Source: JADZGC01 sp964613485
GTDB lineage: Bacteria; Patescibacteriota; Saccharimonadia; CAILAD01; GCA-016700035
DNA length: 47,449 nt
Assembly: GCA_964613485.1 (NCBI GenBank)
Contig: CAZTHB010000003.1
Coordinates: 1-47,449, forward strand
Reading direction: 5' to 3'
Shown here: positions 32,746 to 40,146 of the stretch, piece by piece
How positions within the stretch are numbered: position 1 is the first letter of the stretch
Layout: the number at the start of each line of letters is the position of its first letter
Position numbers and translations under genes: made by a program
Notes under the pieces: generated by a model
Told to the model about the DNA's origin: nothing
The model's input: only the letters and a program-made list of their open reading frames with translations
Database searches by the model: none

Positions 32746-35110
32746 GGCGGGCTTCTTCTAGTCTAGCACGCTCTAGCTCGACTACAGTAGCTGGTGCGTT
32801 AGCTACGAAACTCTGATTTGCAAGCTTAGATTCGATGAGCTGTATGTGGCGGAGTTTTTCTGCAAGCTCTTTTTCAAACTTAGCTCGCTGCACCTTATCT
32901 GACTCTTTTTGTTTGGCCGCGAGAATTTCAACAATTTGTAGCTCAAACTGCTTGCCATGTTCGGCGTCTGTTCGTATACTATTAGCAGGCCAACGTTCGG
33001 TGATGAGCTGTCCGTCTGTCCAGGAGAGTTCCTGCCAGATAGCCTCAGTCACATAGGGGGCGAACGGATGCAGTAATCGCATGATTACTTCGAGAACGTA
33101 GGCAAGTACCTCGGGATTGAGGGACTGCTTAGCATATTCGATATAGCAGTCTGCGAAATCATGCCAGAGGAGGTGATAGATCGTTTCACCGGCCTCGGAG
33201 AAGCGGTAGTTATTGAGATGGGTGGTGACTTGCTTGATGGCTATGTTAGACTTCTCGACAATCCAATGATCAGCAGGGGAGAGGAGTGAGGACTCCTCTA
33301 GGTGTAGGCTACGTATTTGATCGACGTGGCCTTGGTTTGGTGCGTCCTCGAGTCGTCCGCTTACGAAGCGGGCAACATTCCAGAGCTTGTTGCAGAAGTT
33401 GCGGTAGCCTTTGATCTTTTCTTCAGAGAGCTTGCCGTCATTACCAGGAGTGATGCCGATAGAGAGCGCAAGGCGCAAAGCATCGGTGCCGTATTGGGCG
33501 GTGATTTCCATCGGGTCGCTGTAGTTGCCCTTAGATTTCGAGAGCTTCTGACCTTTTTCGTCAGTAACCATGCCCCAGAGGTAAACATTCTCGAATGGGA
33601 CTTTGCCGGTCTTGTAGAGCGAGAACATGATCATGCGCGTGACCCACTTGTGTAGGATGTCGCGAGCGGTAGCCATGGTTGTAGTTGGGTAAAAATCCGC
33701 CCAGTCTTCGCCGAGGCTCGTCATGAGCGTGGCATATGGCCACTGTCCGGAAGAAAACCAGGTATCAAAGGTGTCGGTTTCAGCTCGGTAATTGCCAGCG
33801 CCATAGTAGGCAATAGCTTCGTCTTCTGATTTGGCGATGATGTAGGGAGTTTTGTCTGCATCGTGGCTCGTCTTGTAATACACAGGGATGCGGATACCCC
33901 ACCATATCTGTCGAGAGATGCACCAGTCATGTTCGTTCTTGAGCCACTCCAGCGCAATCTTCTTAAATCGCTTGGGGTAGAGTTTCACGTGCTCGTTTTC
34001 GATGGCGTCGATAACTGGCTTGTTGAGCTCAGCGATACGCATAAACCATTGCTCGGTGATGAGTGGTTCTATCTGAGCGCCAGATCGATCTTGTATCGCG
34101 ACAGAGTGCGTGTAGGACTTTGTCGCGACAAGTTTGCCTGCTGCTTCGAGGGCAGTAACGACTTTTTGGCGCGCTTCGAGTACGGGTAGTCCGGCGTACT
34201 CTTCGGGAACATTAATCATCTTGCCATCGAAGTCGATGACGGTGAGCTGAGGGAGGTTGTGTCGCAGGCCAACCTCGTAGTCATTTTTGTCGTGTCCAGG
34301 AGTAATCTTGAGCGCGCCTGTACCAAAATCTGGTTGTACATGCTCGTCGGCGATAATTGGTATAGGTCGATTCACGAGGGGAATAATCGCATCTGTTCCG
34401 ATGAGGCTTGCAAAGCGCTCATCATTTGGGTTGACCGCGATTGCAACATCGCCAAAGATCGTTTCTGGTCGTACGGTGGCAATCTGGATTGTGCCGTAGT
34501 CCAGGGTGTAGAGCGGGTCTTCTTGCTCGACATGCTTGAGCTCGATATCGGCGTAGGCAGACTGCGTAAGCGGATCCCAGTTTACGATGCGGTTACCGCG
34601 ATAAATATGGCCATCGTCATGTAGCTGCTTGAAGGTATCGAGTACGATGTCGACGATATCTTGGTCGAGGGTATATTTGAGCTTACCCCAGTCCGCAGAG
34701 AAGCCCATGGCTTGCATCTGCTCGATCATGGTGCCTTTGTGCTGCTCTACGAAATCCCACACTTCCGAATAAAACTTTTCTTGTCCAAGATCATGGCGTG
34801 TCTTACCATCTTTGGCGAGCTGCTTTTCGTACACAAATTGCGTCTCGATACCTGCATGATCGGTACCAGGCTGCCAGATTGTCGGGCGGCCCTGCATGCG
34901 TGCATAGCGAGTCATGATGTCTTCTACGACGTACATGAGGTGGCCAGCGTGCAATGAACCGTTGGCATTTGGTGGGGGCATGATTATTGAGAATGGCTTC
35001 GCACCGGCAGCAGGGGAGTTGCTACCGAGGTCGTAGGACTTATGGTCTTCCCAAAGCTGGCGAATTTGCGGCTCGTATTTTGAGGGCTCGTAGGCTTTTT
35101 CCATACCCAT
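32699..35110 (-). CDS. valS: Valyl-tRNA synthetase
   Basis: Charges tRNA-Val. It has 803 residues, within the short range seen in CPR bacteria and clearly shorter than E. coli ValRS. The class I signatures are the HIGH-like PPPNANGSLHAGHL (about 46-59) and KLSKSKGN in the second half. The editing insertion (TVRPETIFGDVAIAVNP) is present. The C-terminal coiled arm (LAEKLRHIQLIESKL) matches the ValRS tRNA-binding arm. The start could be ATG 35110 or the ATG two codons later; no ribosome site is seen for either. Confidence 0.97.
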   Translation of the reverse strand: MGMEKAYEPSKYEPQIRQLWEDHKSYDLGSNSPAAGAKPFSIIMPPPNANGSLHAGHLMYVVEDIMTRYARMQGRPTIWQPGTDHAGIETQFVYEKQLAKDGKTRHDLGQEKFYSEVWDFVEQHKGTMIEQMQAMGFSADWGKLKYTLDQDIVDIVLDTFKQLHDDGHIYRGNRIVNWDPLTQSAYADIELKHVEQEDPLYTLDYGTIQIATVRPETIFGDVAIAVNPNDERFASLIGTDAIIPLVNRPIPIIADEHVQPDFGTGALKITPGHDKNDYEVGLRHNLPQLTVIDFDGKMINVPEEYAGLPVLEARQKVVTALEAAGKLVATKSYTHSVAIQDRSGAQIEPLITEQWFMRIAELNKPVIDAIENEHVKLYPKRFKKIALEWLKNEHDWCISRQIWWGIRIPVYYKTSHDADKTPYIIAKSEDEAIAYYGAGNYRAETDTFDTWFSSGQWPYATLMTSLGEDWADFYPTTTMATARDILHKWVTRMIMFSLYKTGKVPFENVYLWGMVTDEKGQKLSKSKGNYSDPMEITAQYGTDALRLALSIGITPGNDGKLSEEKIKGYRNFCNKLWNVARFVSGRLEDAPNQGHVDQIRSLHLEESSLLSPADHWIVEKSNIAIKQVTTHLNNYRFSEAGETIYHLLWHDFADCYIEYAKQSLNPEVLAYVLEVIMRLLHPFAPYVTEAIWQELSWTDGQLITERWPANSIRTDAEHGKQFELQIVEILAAKQKESDKVQRAKFEKELAEKLRHIQLIESKLANQSFVANAPATVVELERARLEEARHAHDSIKQALQELDS

Positions 35111-35190
35111 TAGCCTAGCGCAAATAAGGAGTAGATGCTAGTTATGCTTCTTGTGGGAGCGGGATATTGAGCGTCGCAGTCGAAAGAGAA

Positions 35191-35223
35191 AATTGAAAAG
35201 CACCTCCATGTAAGAGAGGTGCT
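35191..35223 (-). terminator. Terminator after the coiled-coil membrane protein
   Basis: On the minus strand AGCACCTC, loop TCTTACATG, GAGGTGCT, then TTTCAATTTTC. Confidence 0.8.
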
Positions 35224-35231
35224 AAGTAACG

Positions 35232-35780
35232 CTAATTGTCCGGAGTGTTGCTGGCTGGAGGGTGGCGCCAGTGCCAGATCCTCCATACGATCGCTGCCAG
35301 CAGTACGACAATGATCGGAGTTGGGAGGGCAAGTGAAAACGAGAGTGATCTGCCCATCAGGGCAGCCTCTAGTCCTTTTTCGGCCCCGGCATAGGTGCAG
35401 ACCACCGCGACGGCATAGGTCATGATCACAAAGTAGATTAGCATGCTTATTTGCTTGCCCTTCAAGCGGTGGAAATGCAGCGCTTGCTTATCACGGACAT
35501 CATCAAAGGCTTCTTGCCATTCTCGACTACTCTCATCAAAGGTATTTTGCCAGCTCTGTAATACTTCGCTCATTGCAGCTTCATGTCGCTCACGCTCTCT
35601 CGCTAGCTCTTCATATGCCATATCGAGCAGTTCATCATGTAGCTCGGGGACTGGCTGCTCATGAGGAGGGAATTCACGTTCGTAGCGCGCCAGCTTTTCA
35701 GAAAGCGCTTGGTTGGCATCTCTCAGTGCGGCATTTTCTGTCGTAAGGCGACGAATGGTGCGAGTGTCTTCTTCGCCCAT
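35232..35780 (-). CDS. Coiled-coil membrane protein with two C-terminal helices
   Basis: A 182-residue protein from the ATG at 35780 (MGEEDTRTIRRLTTENAALR), preferred over the ATG five codons upstream because CGGAG sits 5 bases before it. A long charged coiled coil (about 5-110) precedes two membrane helices (about 113-132 and 147-170) and a short tail. The layout suggests a membrane-tethered rod or spacer. It has a strong promoter (35819-35846) and the TGCACCT leader motif at 35804-35810. Confidence 0.7.
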   Translation of the reverse strand: MGEEDTRTIRRLTTENAALRDANQALSEKLARYEREFPPHEQPVPELHDELLDMAYEELARERERHEAAMSEVLQSWQNTFDESSREWQEAFDDVRDKQALHFHRLKGKQISMLIYFVIMTYAVAVVCTYAGAEKGLEAALMGRSLSFSLALPTPIIVVLLAAIVWRIWHWRHPPASNTPDN

Positions 35781-35818
35781 CACTTCTCCGATCATATTGT
35801 ATTAGGTGCAGTTAGGTT

Positions 35819-35846
35819 ATTATAGTATATAATAAATAAAAGTCAA
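35819..35846 (-). promoter_or_regulatory. Promoter of the coiled-coil membrane protein
   Basis: TTGACT (35841-35846) and TATAAT (35819-35824) on the minus strand with a 16-base spacer. The expected RNA start (about 35812) lies next to the TGCACCT motif. It overlaps the tail region of tsaD's transcript. Confidence 0.8.
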
Positions 35847-35849
35847 TAT

Positions 35850-36911
35850 TTAGAGTGCGTCGAGACTGGAATCAGCTTCCAGGATAGGGGACTCAGCAAT
35901 GTGTCCGCGTTGAGCCATCTGATAGGAAAGCGCTCCAATCATCGCGGCGTTATCTGTGCAGTACTCAAACGGAATGATGCGTGCTTGGGGCAGGGCCTTT
36001 AGTACTGCTTCGCGTAGACGTTTATTTGCGCTGACGCCCCCGCCAATCGCAATGCTCTTCGGCGAGTGTGCTTGAGACGCGCGTACAAGCTTCTCAACGA
36101 GCGTTTCTACCACAGTGCGCTCAAAGCTCGCAGCGATGTCTGAAACCGCTTGTGGTGGCAGCTGGTACGTTTTGCGGAGGTCTGTAAGACCGGGCTGATC
36201 CCCGGCAATCTCTTGGACTTGTCGTAGTACGGCGGTTTTTAGTCCCGAAAAGGAATATTCGAGCGAATCCTTGCCGAGCTTGGCCTTTGGAAATGTGTAT
36301 TTCTGATCGTCGCCATCGAGTGCAACCTTAGATATATTGGGTCCGCCAGGGTAGGGGAGGCCAAGCAACTTCGCCACCTTATCAAAAGCTTCTCCGGCAG
36401 CATCGTCACGTGTCGCACCAAGGGTTTCGAAAGTCAGATCTTCCTGAAAGAGGAGAAGCCGAGAGTCGCCACCCGAAACAACGAGCGCCAAGAGAGGGAA
36501 TCCGGGTTGTTCGCTGTCGGTGAGGAAGCTCGCAAAAGCATGTGCCAAGATGTGGTTTACGCCAATCAACGGTTTCTGCTTCTCGATTGCCAAGACTTCG
36601 GCTGTCAAAACCCCAATCAAGAGTGAACCGATAAGTCCTGGTCCACGGGTGACAGCAATCGCATCGATATCATCCCAGGTCATTTTGGCGGTTTTGAGGG
36701 CGTCTTCGATGACAGGAATCATGACCTCGATGTGGCTGCGAGCTGCGACTTCTGGTACGACACCGCCAAATTGGGCATGAAGGTCGGCCTGGCTGGCGAC
36801 GACATTGGCCAGCACCTCGCGTCCATCGCGCACGATCGCACAGGCAGTCTCGTCGCAGCTGGATTCGATTGCAAGGATAGTGCAGATTTCTTTGCTAGTG
36901 CTTGATTTCAT
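35850..36911 (-). CDS. tsaD: tRNA N6-adenosine threonylcarbamoyltransferase TsaD
   Basis: Transfers the threonylcarbamoyl group to A37 of tRNAs that read ANN codons. It has 353 residues from the ATG at 36911 (MKSSTSKEICTILAIESSCD); an upstream extension of 15 residues crosses the preceding terminator region and is discarded. The ASKHA fold motifs are present: ESSCDETACAI at the start, metal-binding His in NHILAHAF (about 119-126), VVSGGDSRLLL and GGGVSANKRLREAV. Length is normal. The partner genes tsaB/tsaE are not in the window. Confidence 0.96.
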   Translation of the reverse strand: MKSSTSKEICTILAIESSCDETACAIVRDGREVLANVVASQADLHAQFGGVVPEVAARSHIEVMIPVIEDALKTAKMTWDDIDAIAVTRGPGLIGSLLIGVLTAEVLAIEKQKPLIGVNHILAHAFASFLTDSEQPGFPLLALVVSGGDSRLLLFQEDLTFETLGATRDDAAGEAFDKVAKLLGLPYPGGPNISKVALDGDDQKYTFPKAKLGKDSLEYSFSGLKTAVLRQVQEIAGDQPGLTDLRKTYQLPPQAVSDIAASFERTVVETLVEKLVRASQAHSPKSIAIGGGVSANKRLREAVLKALPQARIIPFEYCTDNAAMIGALSYQMAQRGHIAESPILEADSSLDAL

Positions 36912-36940
36912 ATCCAGGGTATTGTAGATCTTCGTCAGAT

Positions 36941-36977
36941 AAAAGAAAAGCACCACATCTCGAACAAAATGTGGTGC
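36941..36977 (-). terminator. Terminator of the three-gene small operon
   Basis: On the minus strand GCACCACAT, a 10-base loop, ATGTGGTGC, then TTTTCTTTTATC. Confidence 0.85.
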
Positions 36978-36992
36978 GATATATCGATCGGT

Positions 36993-37202
36993 CTAGCTAA
37001 TTACCGGCTGTTCATGTCGTCGAAACCTGTTTCGAGCCTGTTCTCGGTGCTCAGGCGTGGCCTCACGACCTCGAGGGTCGGTGACGAAGAAGGTGCAGCC
37101 TGGACGATGGCGCCAGTAGCCGCTGCGACGTGCCTGGGGGTAGGTGCGCCCGAAACACAGTGGGCACACCACGCAACTGTGATTTTCATGTGCTTGTGAC
37201 AT
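36993..37202 (-). CDS. Small zinc-finger-like protein
   Basis: A 69-residue basic protein, MSQAHENHSCVVCPLCFGRT to RRHEQPVIS. CVVCPLC near residues 10-16 and HRPGC near 32-36 give a plausible Cys/His zinc site. It begins 3 bases after the previous gene's stop with AAGAGA upstream, and a terminator follows its end. A competing frame on the same strand is less protein-like. Function unknown; nucleic acid binding is possible. Confidence 0.55.
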   Translation of the reverse strand: MSQAHENHSCVVCPLCFGRTYPQARRSGYWRHRPGCTFFVTDPRGREATPEHREQARNRFRRHEQPVIS

Positions 37203-37205
37203 GCG

Positions 37206-37340
37206 TTATCTCTTTCTGATCCAAGGGGGTAGGGGATGGGAACGGTATGCCTCGGCGGATGGCACGATGATGAGCTTGCCCTTCTTGAGAAGGCGACTGG
37301 CTCTCTGTATGAGGGTGCGAGTGCTTTGCTTCTTATCCAT
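37206..37340 (-). CDS. Small basic protein, 44 residues
   Basis: MDKKQSTRTLIQRASRLLKK and onward to PPWIRKR, with AGAGG 7 bases before the ATG. It is highly basic, has a central hydrophobic strand (GKLIIVPSAEAY), and is too short for a family call. It is packed 5 bases after the previous small gene and 3 before the next, which is the main support for it being real. Confidence 0.5.
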   Translation of the reverse strand: MDKKQSTRTLIQRASRLLKKGKLIIVPSAEAYRSHPLPPWIRKR

Positions 37341-37345
37341 CTGGT

Positions 37346-37474
37346 CTACCTCTTCAGGAGCGCTTGGTCTCGGGCGTGCGAGTCGAGTATGACTTGACGA
37401 ATATGGGATTGCAGGCAGGCTGACGCGGTTGCCAGTGCGAGCATTCCGAGTATGTATTTCGTGCGTATGTGCAT
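37346..37474 (-). CDS. Small hydrophobic/basic protein, 42 residues
   Basis: MHIRTKYILGMLALATASAC followed by a polar tail (LQSHIRQVILDSHARDQALL). AAAGGA lies 6 bases before the ATG. The first 18 residues look like a signal or membrane segment, and the Cys at position 20 could be a weak lipoprotein site. It is the first gene of a three-gene run of tiny ORFs. Confidence 0.45.
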   Translation of the reverse strand: MHIRTKYILGMLALATASACLQSHIRQVILDSHARDQALLKR

Positions 37475-37551
37475 CCTGATTCCTTTCGTGGACGGGATGG
37501 CAAGATGGTAGCATAGCCTGGATGCCTGAGTAAAACGATCGCTTCGTGGGC

Positions 37552-37579
37552 TTGTATCTGCTGCGAGAATTTGTATAAT
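37552..37579 (+). promoter_or_regulatory. Promoter of the DAHP synthase leader
   Basis: TTGTAT (37552-37557), 16 bases, perfect TATAAT (37574-37579). The RNA would start within a few bases of the leader-peptide ATG at 37589. Confidence 0.7.
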
Positions 37580-37588
37580 AGCTTCATT

Positions 37589-37657
37589 ATGCTATTGCGC
37601 AGCCAAAACTTTTATTTTTATGGCACTCGACTGACCGAGCGGCCTGGGTTGCGTTAA
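37589..37657 (+). CDS. Attenuator leader peptide rich in Phe and Tyr
   Basis: A 22-residue frame, MLLRSQNFYFYGTRL then TERPGLR, stop TAA at 37655-37657. Four consecutive aromatic control codons TTT TAT TTT TAT occupy 37610-37621. It starts 9 bases after the -10 box and ends inside the leader of a DAHP synthase gene. The antiterminator arm CCGAGCGG (37635-37642) is read as its codons 16-18, so a ribosome finishing the peptide masks it, while one stalled at FYFY leaves it free. Confidence 0.75.
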   Translation: MLLRSQNFYFYGTRLTERPGLR

Positions 37658-37709
37658 GCAAGAAGCTTACAAATACCACGCAAAGTAGACCGCTCGGGCG
37701 GTCTTTTTT
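37635..37709 (+). promoter_or_regulatory. Terminator/antiterminator switch before the DAHP synthase gene
   Basis: The terminator is GACCGC (37688-37693), TCGG, GCGGTC (37698-37703), then TTTTTT. CCGAGCGG at 37635-37642 is the perfect complement of CCGCTCGG at 37690-37697 and would destroy the terminator when paired. Between them is a hairpin TTGCGT/ACGCAA (37649-37683) with inner TAAGC/GCTTA. This is the geometry of ribosome-mediated attenuation. Confidence 0.8.
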
Positions 37710-37762
37710 GATCTCTCGAGTGAGTCCTTTTGCACCTACCCAATACAGAAAGAAGTCACATC

Positions 37763-38989
37763 ATGCGAAGTGTAGGCTTTGTGCCGACTGGTCCCGCGCG
37801 AGTCTGGCCCGCCAAAATACAACCATTGCAGGTTCCGGACTCGCCGCCTGGTGTCGAGCGACGAAAGGTGGTTGTTCCGGGCGTGTTTACCGATGATCGC
37901 ATTGGCGTATTCGATCCTGCGACCAAGAGTACACGAGTCGATATCGATATGGGGCCTCCGCTGCCCCCAGGTCATGGCATAGCTCGATTGAGTGGTTCGT
38001 ACGCGCCCGCGTCGCCCGTACCATGTACCGATGAGCTGCACGCACGTTTCCCAGTGAATAACGAGCGCCTATGGGAGATTGCTCTGCAGCGTGATGTGCT
38101 GCGCGAGCGTTTGCTGCACGGCTCTGATCGTCGAGCGCTCTTCATCGTTGGCCCGTGTTCACTCGATGACGCGGTGTTGCCGAGTGGCGAGTACGCGGTT
38201 GTTGCGTACGTCCGTCGTTTGCTGGCCCTGATGTCAGAACCTGATATCGCTGCTCGCGCGCAGATCGTCATGCGCGTGCCTCCTGCTAAGCCTCGAAGCT
38301 CGGTTGGCCCCCGCGGTCTCGAAGAATCAAGCATTATTCAGAGCTACATGCTGCTTGCGCAATTAGCTACCCTTGGGGTGCCGCTTGCGATGGAGGTGAT
38401 GCATGATCGGCACTTCGCGCGCTTCGGCCATCTGCTCAGCATGGCATGGGTAGGTGCTCGCAATGTCGAGGACACACTTTTGCGCCATGCCGTTGGTTTC
38501 TACGATCAGATGCCTGTGTGGTTCAAGCATTCGAATCGCCCAAGTCTGACTGAAGCGTTCCAGGCACAGGCCGCAGCCGCTGAACCGCATTGGGTGGAGT
38601 TTCTTGGATCAGATGGAGAGTTGAGGCGAACCCAGTCGCAGGGTAATCCGACAACTGGTGTGATCTTGCGCGGCTGGACTGGCATGACGGTTGACGAGTA
38701 CAGCGCTGTGCTTCATTCAGGCCAGCGCATGATCGTGGATTGTTCTCACGATGTTGCATCTGCAAATTCTCTTGATGGGCGGCGTGGTTCAGCTGGTCAG
38801 AAAGCTGCTTTTGCACGTGCGGTCAGTGCGCGTGAAGCCGGCGCGCCAATCGATGGCTTTATGCTCGAGAGCTATCTGCGATCGGGCTGCGATCCGAGCG
38901 GCAACACCCCTGGCAAGAGCCTCACCGATCCGTGTTTGTCATGGCACGAAACAGAGGAGCTTATTCGATCCTACGTAGATCGAGTGTGA
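37763..38989 (+). CDS. 3-deoxy-7-phosphoheptulonate (DAHP) synthase, class I
   Basis: Condenses phosphoenolpyruvate with erythrose 4-phosphate, the first step to chorismate and aromatic amino acids. It has 408 residues from the ATG at 37763 behind AGAAAGAAG. The AroF/G/H-type residues are conserved: Cys122 in VGPCS, Lys156 and Arg158 in KPR, Arg203 in GARN, Lys225 in WFKH, Arg273 in ILRGW, His299 in VDCSH, Glu339 in LESYL and Asp359 in LTDP. The first 110 residues are an extra N-terminal region not seen in E. coli AroG. No other shikimate gene is in the window. The GC-rich codon use and promoter-proximal attenuator suggest an acquired, feedback-regulated gene. Confidence 0.88.
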   Translation: MRSVGFVPTGPARVWPAKIQPLQVPDSPPGVERRKVVVPGVFTDDRIGVFDPATKSTRVDIDMGPPLPPGHGIARLSGSYAPASPVPCTDELHARFPVNNERLWEIALQRDVLRERLLHGSDRRALFIVGPCSLDDAVLPSGEYAVVAYVRRLLALMSEPDIAARAQIVMRVPPAKPRSSVGPRGLEESSIIQSYMLLAQLATLGVPLAMEVMHDRHFARFGHLLSMAWVGARNVEDTLLRHAVGFYDQMPVWFKHSNRPSLTEAFQAQAAAAEPHWVEFLGSDGELRRTQSQGNPTTGVILRGWTGMTVDEYSAVLHSGQRMIVDCSHDVASANSLDGRRGSAGQKAAFARAVSAREAGAPIDGFMLESYLRSGCDPSGNTPGKSLTDPCLSWHETEELIRSYVDRV

Positions 38990-39002
38990 TAGCTCAAATT
39001 CG

Positions 39003-39039
39003 GTCCACCTGGATATTATTCAGGTGGACTTTTCTTTTT
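39003..39039 (+). terminator. Terminator of the DAHP synthase gene
   Basis: GTCCACCTG, a 9-base loop, CAGGTGGAC, then TTTTCTTTTT. The 3' arm also supplies the -35 box of the next leader. Confidence 0.9.
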
Positions 39040-39053
39040 ATGCTTATTACACT
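39025..39053 (+). promoter_or_regulatory. Promoter of the second attenuator leader
   Basis: TGGACT (39025-39030), 17 bases, TACACT (39048-39053); the leader-peptide ATG follows 7 bases later. The -35 box is embedded in the preceding terminator stem. Confidence 0.55.
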
Positions 39054-39060
39054 AAAGCTA

Positions 39061-39126
39061 ATGTTATTGAATCACCGACATACGACCTGGTCGAGTTTTG
39101 CCAGCATTTGCGCTCAAACGGACTGA
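39061..39126 (+). CDS. Second attenuator leader peptide (His/Trp-containing)
   Basis: A 21-residue frame, MLLNHRHTTWSSF then ASICAQTD, stop TGA at 39124-39126. It starts 7 bases after the -10 box, like the first leader, and shares the opening MLL. Candidate control codons are CAC CGA CAT (His-Arg-His, 39073-39081) and TGG (39088-39090). The stop codon lies inside the antiterminator arm CTGAGCGG (39123-39130), so a terminating ribosome would cover it. Confidence 0.6.
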   Translation: MLLNHRHTTWSSFASICAQTD

Positions 39127-39190
39127 GCGGCCAGCGTTGATGTAGATGTGAATTCAGAAAGTACAAAACTGCCCGCTCGGGCGGTTTTTT
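39123..39190 (+). promoter_or_regulatory. Terminator/antiterminator switch before the Fe/2OG oxygenase gene
   Basis: The terminator is AACTGCCC (39167-39174), loop GCTC, GGGCGGTT (39179-39186) running into TTTTTT. CTGAGCGG (39123-39130) can pair with CCGCTCGG (39173-39180) over 8 bp (one G-U), exclusive with the terminator. The core CCGCTCGGGCGGT is identical to the switch before the DAHP synthase gene, 1.5 kb upstream. Confidence 0.75.
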
Positions 39191-39225
39191 AGTTCGGGCA
39201 AAACGTACCTTAAAAGGAGAGTGTT

Positions 39226-39861
39226 TTGTACAAGGATCTGATGACTCTCAATACATATCGGCTGAGATCGGCGGTTGATGCGTGTATCGATCATGGTTAT
39301 GCGCTTACTCACGGCGTACTGTGGCCGGAGACGGCAAGTATACTGGCTGGCGTGGCGAGTACATTCGACATGCAGCCTTGTAGCGACATGACGGTGCATC
39401 AACGCTTCGTGCACGTGAATCTTCTGGAAGGGAATTGGCCAGAAGAGTTTGCATGGCTGGTACGTAGCACCGAGGAGATTGTGCGGTCTCGAGCCAGAGC
39501 GCGAGCTAGACATGGGTTGATGCGTTGGCGAGTAAATGACATAGCAGTTCAGCAGTATGACCCGAGCGATAAGGATGGTGGTATCGATTGGCATCGAGAC
39601 TTTGCATGCGATAAGCATCTTGTGGCGGTATATACCGTTCAGGGACAAGCACTCGCATGGATCAAAGATGCGAAAGGCGTAAAGCGAGAGTTTATACTCC
39701 AGTCACGGACGCTTATGCTTTTGCTTGGGCCAGATCCAATGACCGGCAATGATCCGCGCTTATCGCACTGTGTCGGTAAAGCACTCGACGCGGATCCACG
39801 TATTTCGATTGCGCTACGTATGAATCTGTGTACATGCGATGATTCACTCGATTACGCGTGA
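39226..39861 (+). CDS. Fe(II)/2-oxoglutarate-dependent oxygenase-like protein
   Basis: A 211-residue protein from TTG 39226, supported by AAGGAG 6 bases upstream; the first ATG at 39241 is too far. The double-stranded beta-helix signature is present: His123 and Asp125 in IDWHRDF, His181 in RLSHCVG, and the 2OG-binding Arg in RISIALRMN near 192-198. Such enzymes hydroxylate proteins, nucleic acids or small molecules; the substrate is unknown. It stands behind its own attenuator and the CGTACCT motif (39204-39210), so expression seems tied to amino acid supply. Confidence 0.7.
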   Translation: MYKDLMTLNTYRLRSAVDACIDHGYALTHGVLWPETASILAGVASTFDMQPCSDMTVHQRFVHVNLLEGNWPEEFAWLVRSTEEIVRSRARARARHGLMRWRVNDIAVQQYDPSDKDGGIDWHRDFACDKHLVAVYTVQGQALAWIKDAKGVKREFILQSRTLMLLLGPDPMTGNDPRLSHCVGKALDADPRISIALRMNLCTCDDSLDYA

Positions 39862-39875
39862 GTAAATATAAAAAT

Positions 39876-39907
39876 ACCCCGTCTTCTCCATCGAGAGAAG
39901 GCGGGGT
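39876..39907. terminator. Bidirectional terminator
   Basis: ACCCCGTCTTCTC, loop CATC, GAGAGAAGGCGGGGT, between the convergent oxygenase gene and the small membrane protein genes. Long stem with A-rich and T-containing flanks. Confidence 0.8.
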
Positions 39908-39914
39908 TATTACG

Positions 39915-40145
39915 CTAGCGGTTGCGATGGAAGCGTCTCCAGGCAAGCATGGCTGGCACGAGCAGGCAGACGGCCGCGAGGCTGAGTCCGACCAATGATT
40001 CACGCAGTGTTGGTAGCTCGAGGAAATCAATGCGTCCTTCCTCGCACTCAGCATTCGTCCTCGATTTCTGCTGTGTCCGGGGCGGTGGCCCGTAGACGCG
40101 TTCTGCCTCGTATGCATCCATCATAGAATCTAGGTGGTCGCTCAT
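39915..40145 (-). CDS. Small single-helix membrane protein
   Basis: A 76-residue protein: a polar N-terminal half (MSDHLDSMMDAYEAERVYGP), one membrane helix (about 49-69, ESLVGLSLAAVCLLVPAMLA) and a basic end. Directly after the next-door gene with 1 base between, so translationally coupled. No family recognised. Confidence 0.6.
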   Translation of the reverse strand: MSDHLDSMMDAYEAERVYGPPPRTQQKSRTNAECEEGRIDFLELPTLRESLVGLSLAAVCLLVPAMLAWRRFHRNR

Positions 40146-40146
40146 T

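Noticed and set aside
37649..37683. A known metabolite riboswitch or T-box in the DAHP synthase leader
   Set aside because: No T-box antiterminator sequence or recognised aptamer core; the Phe/Tyr leader peptide explains the switch.
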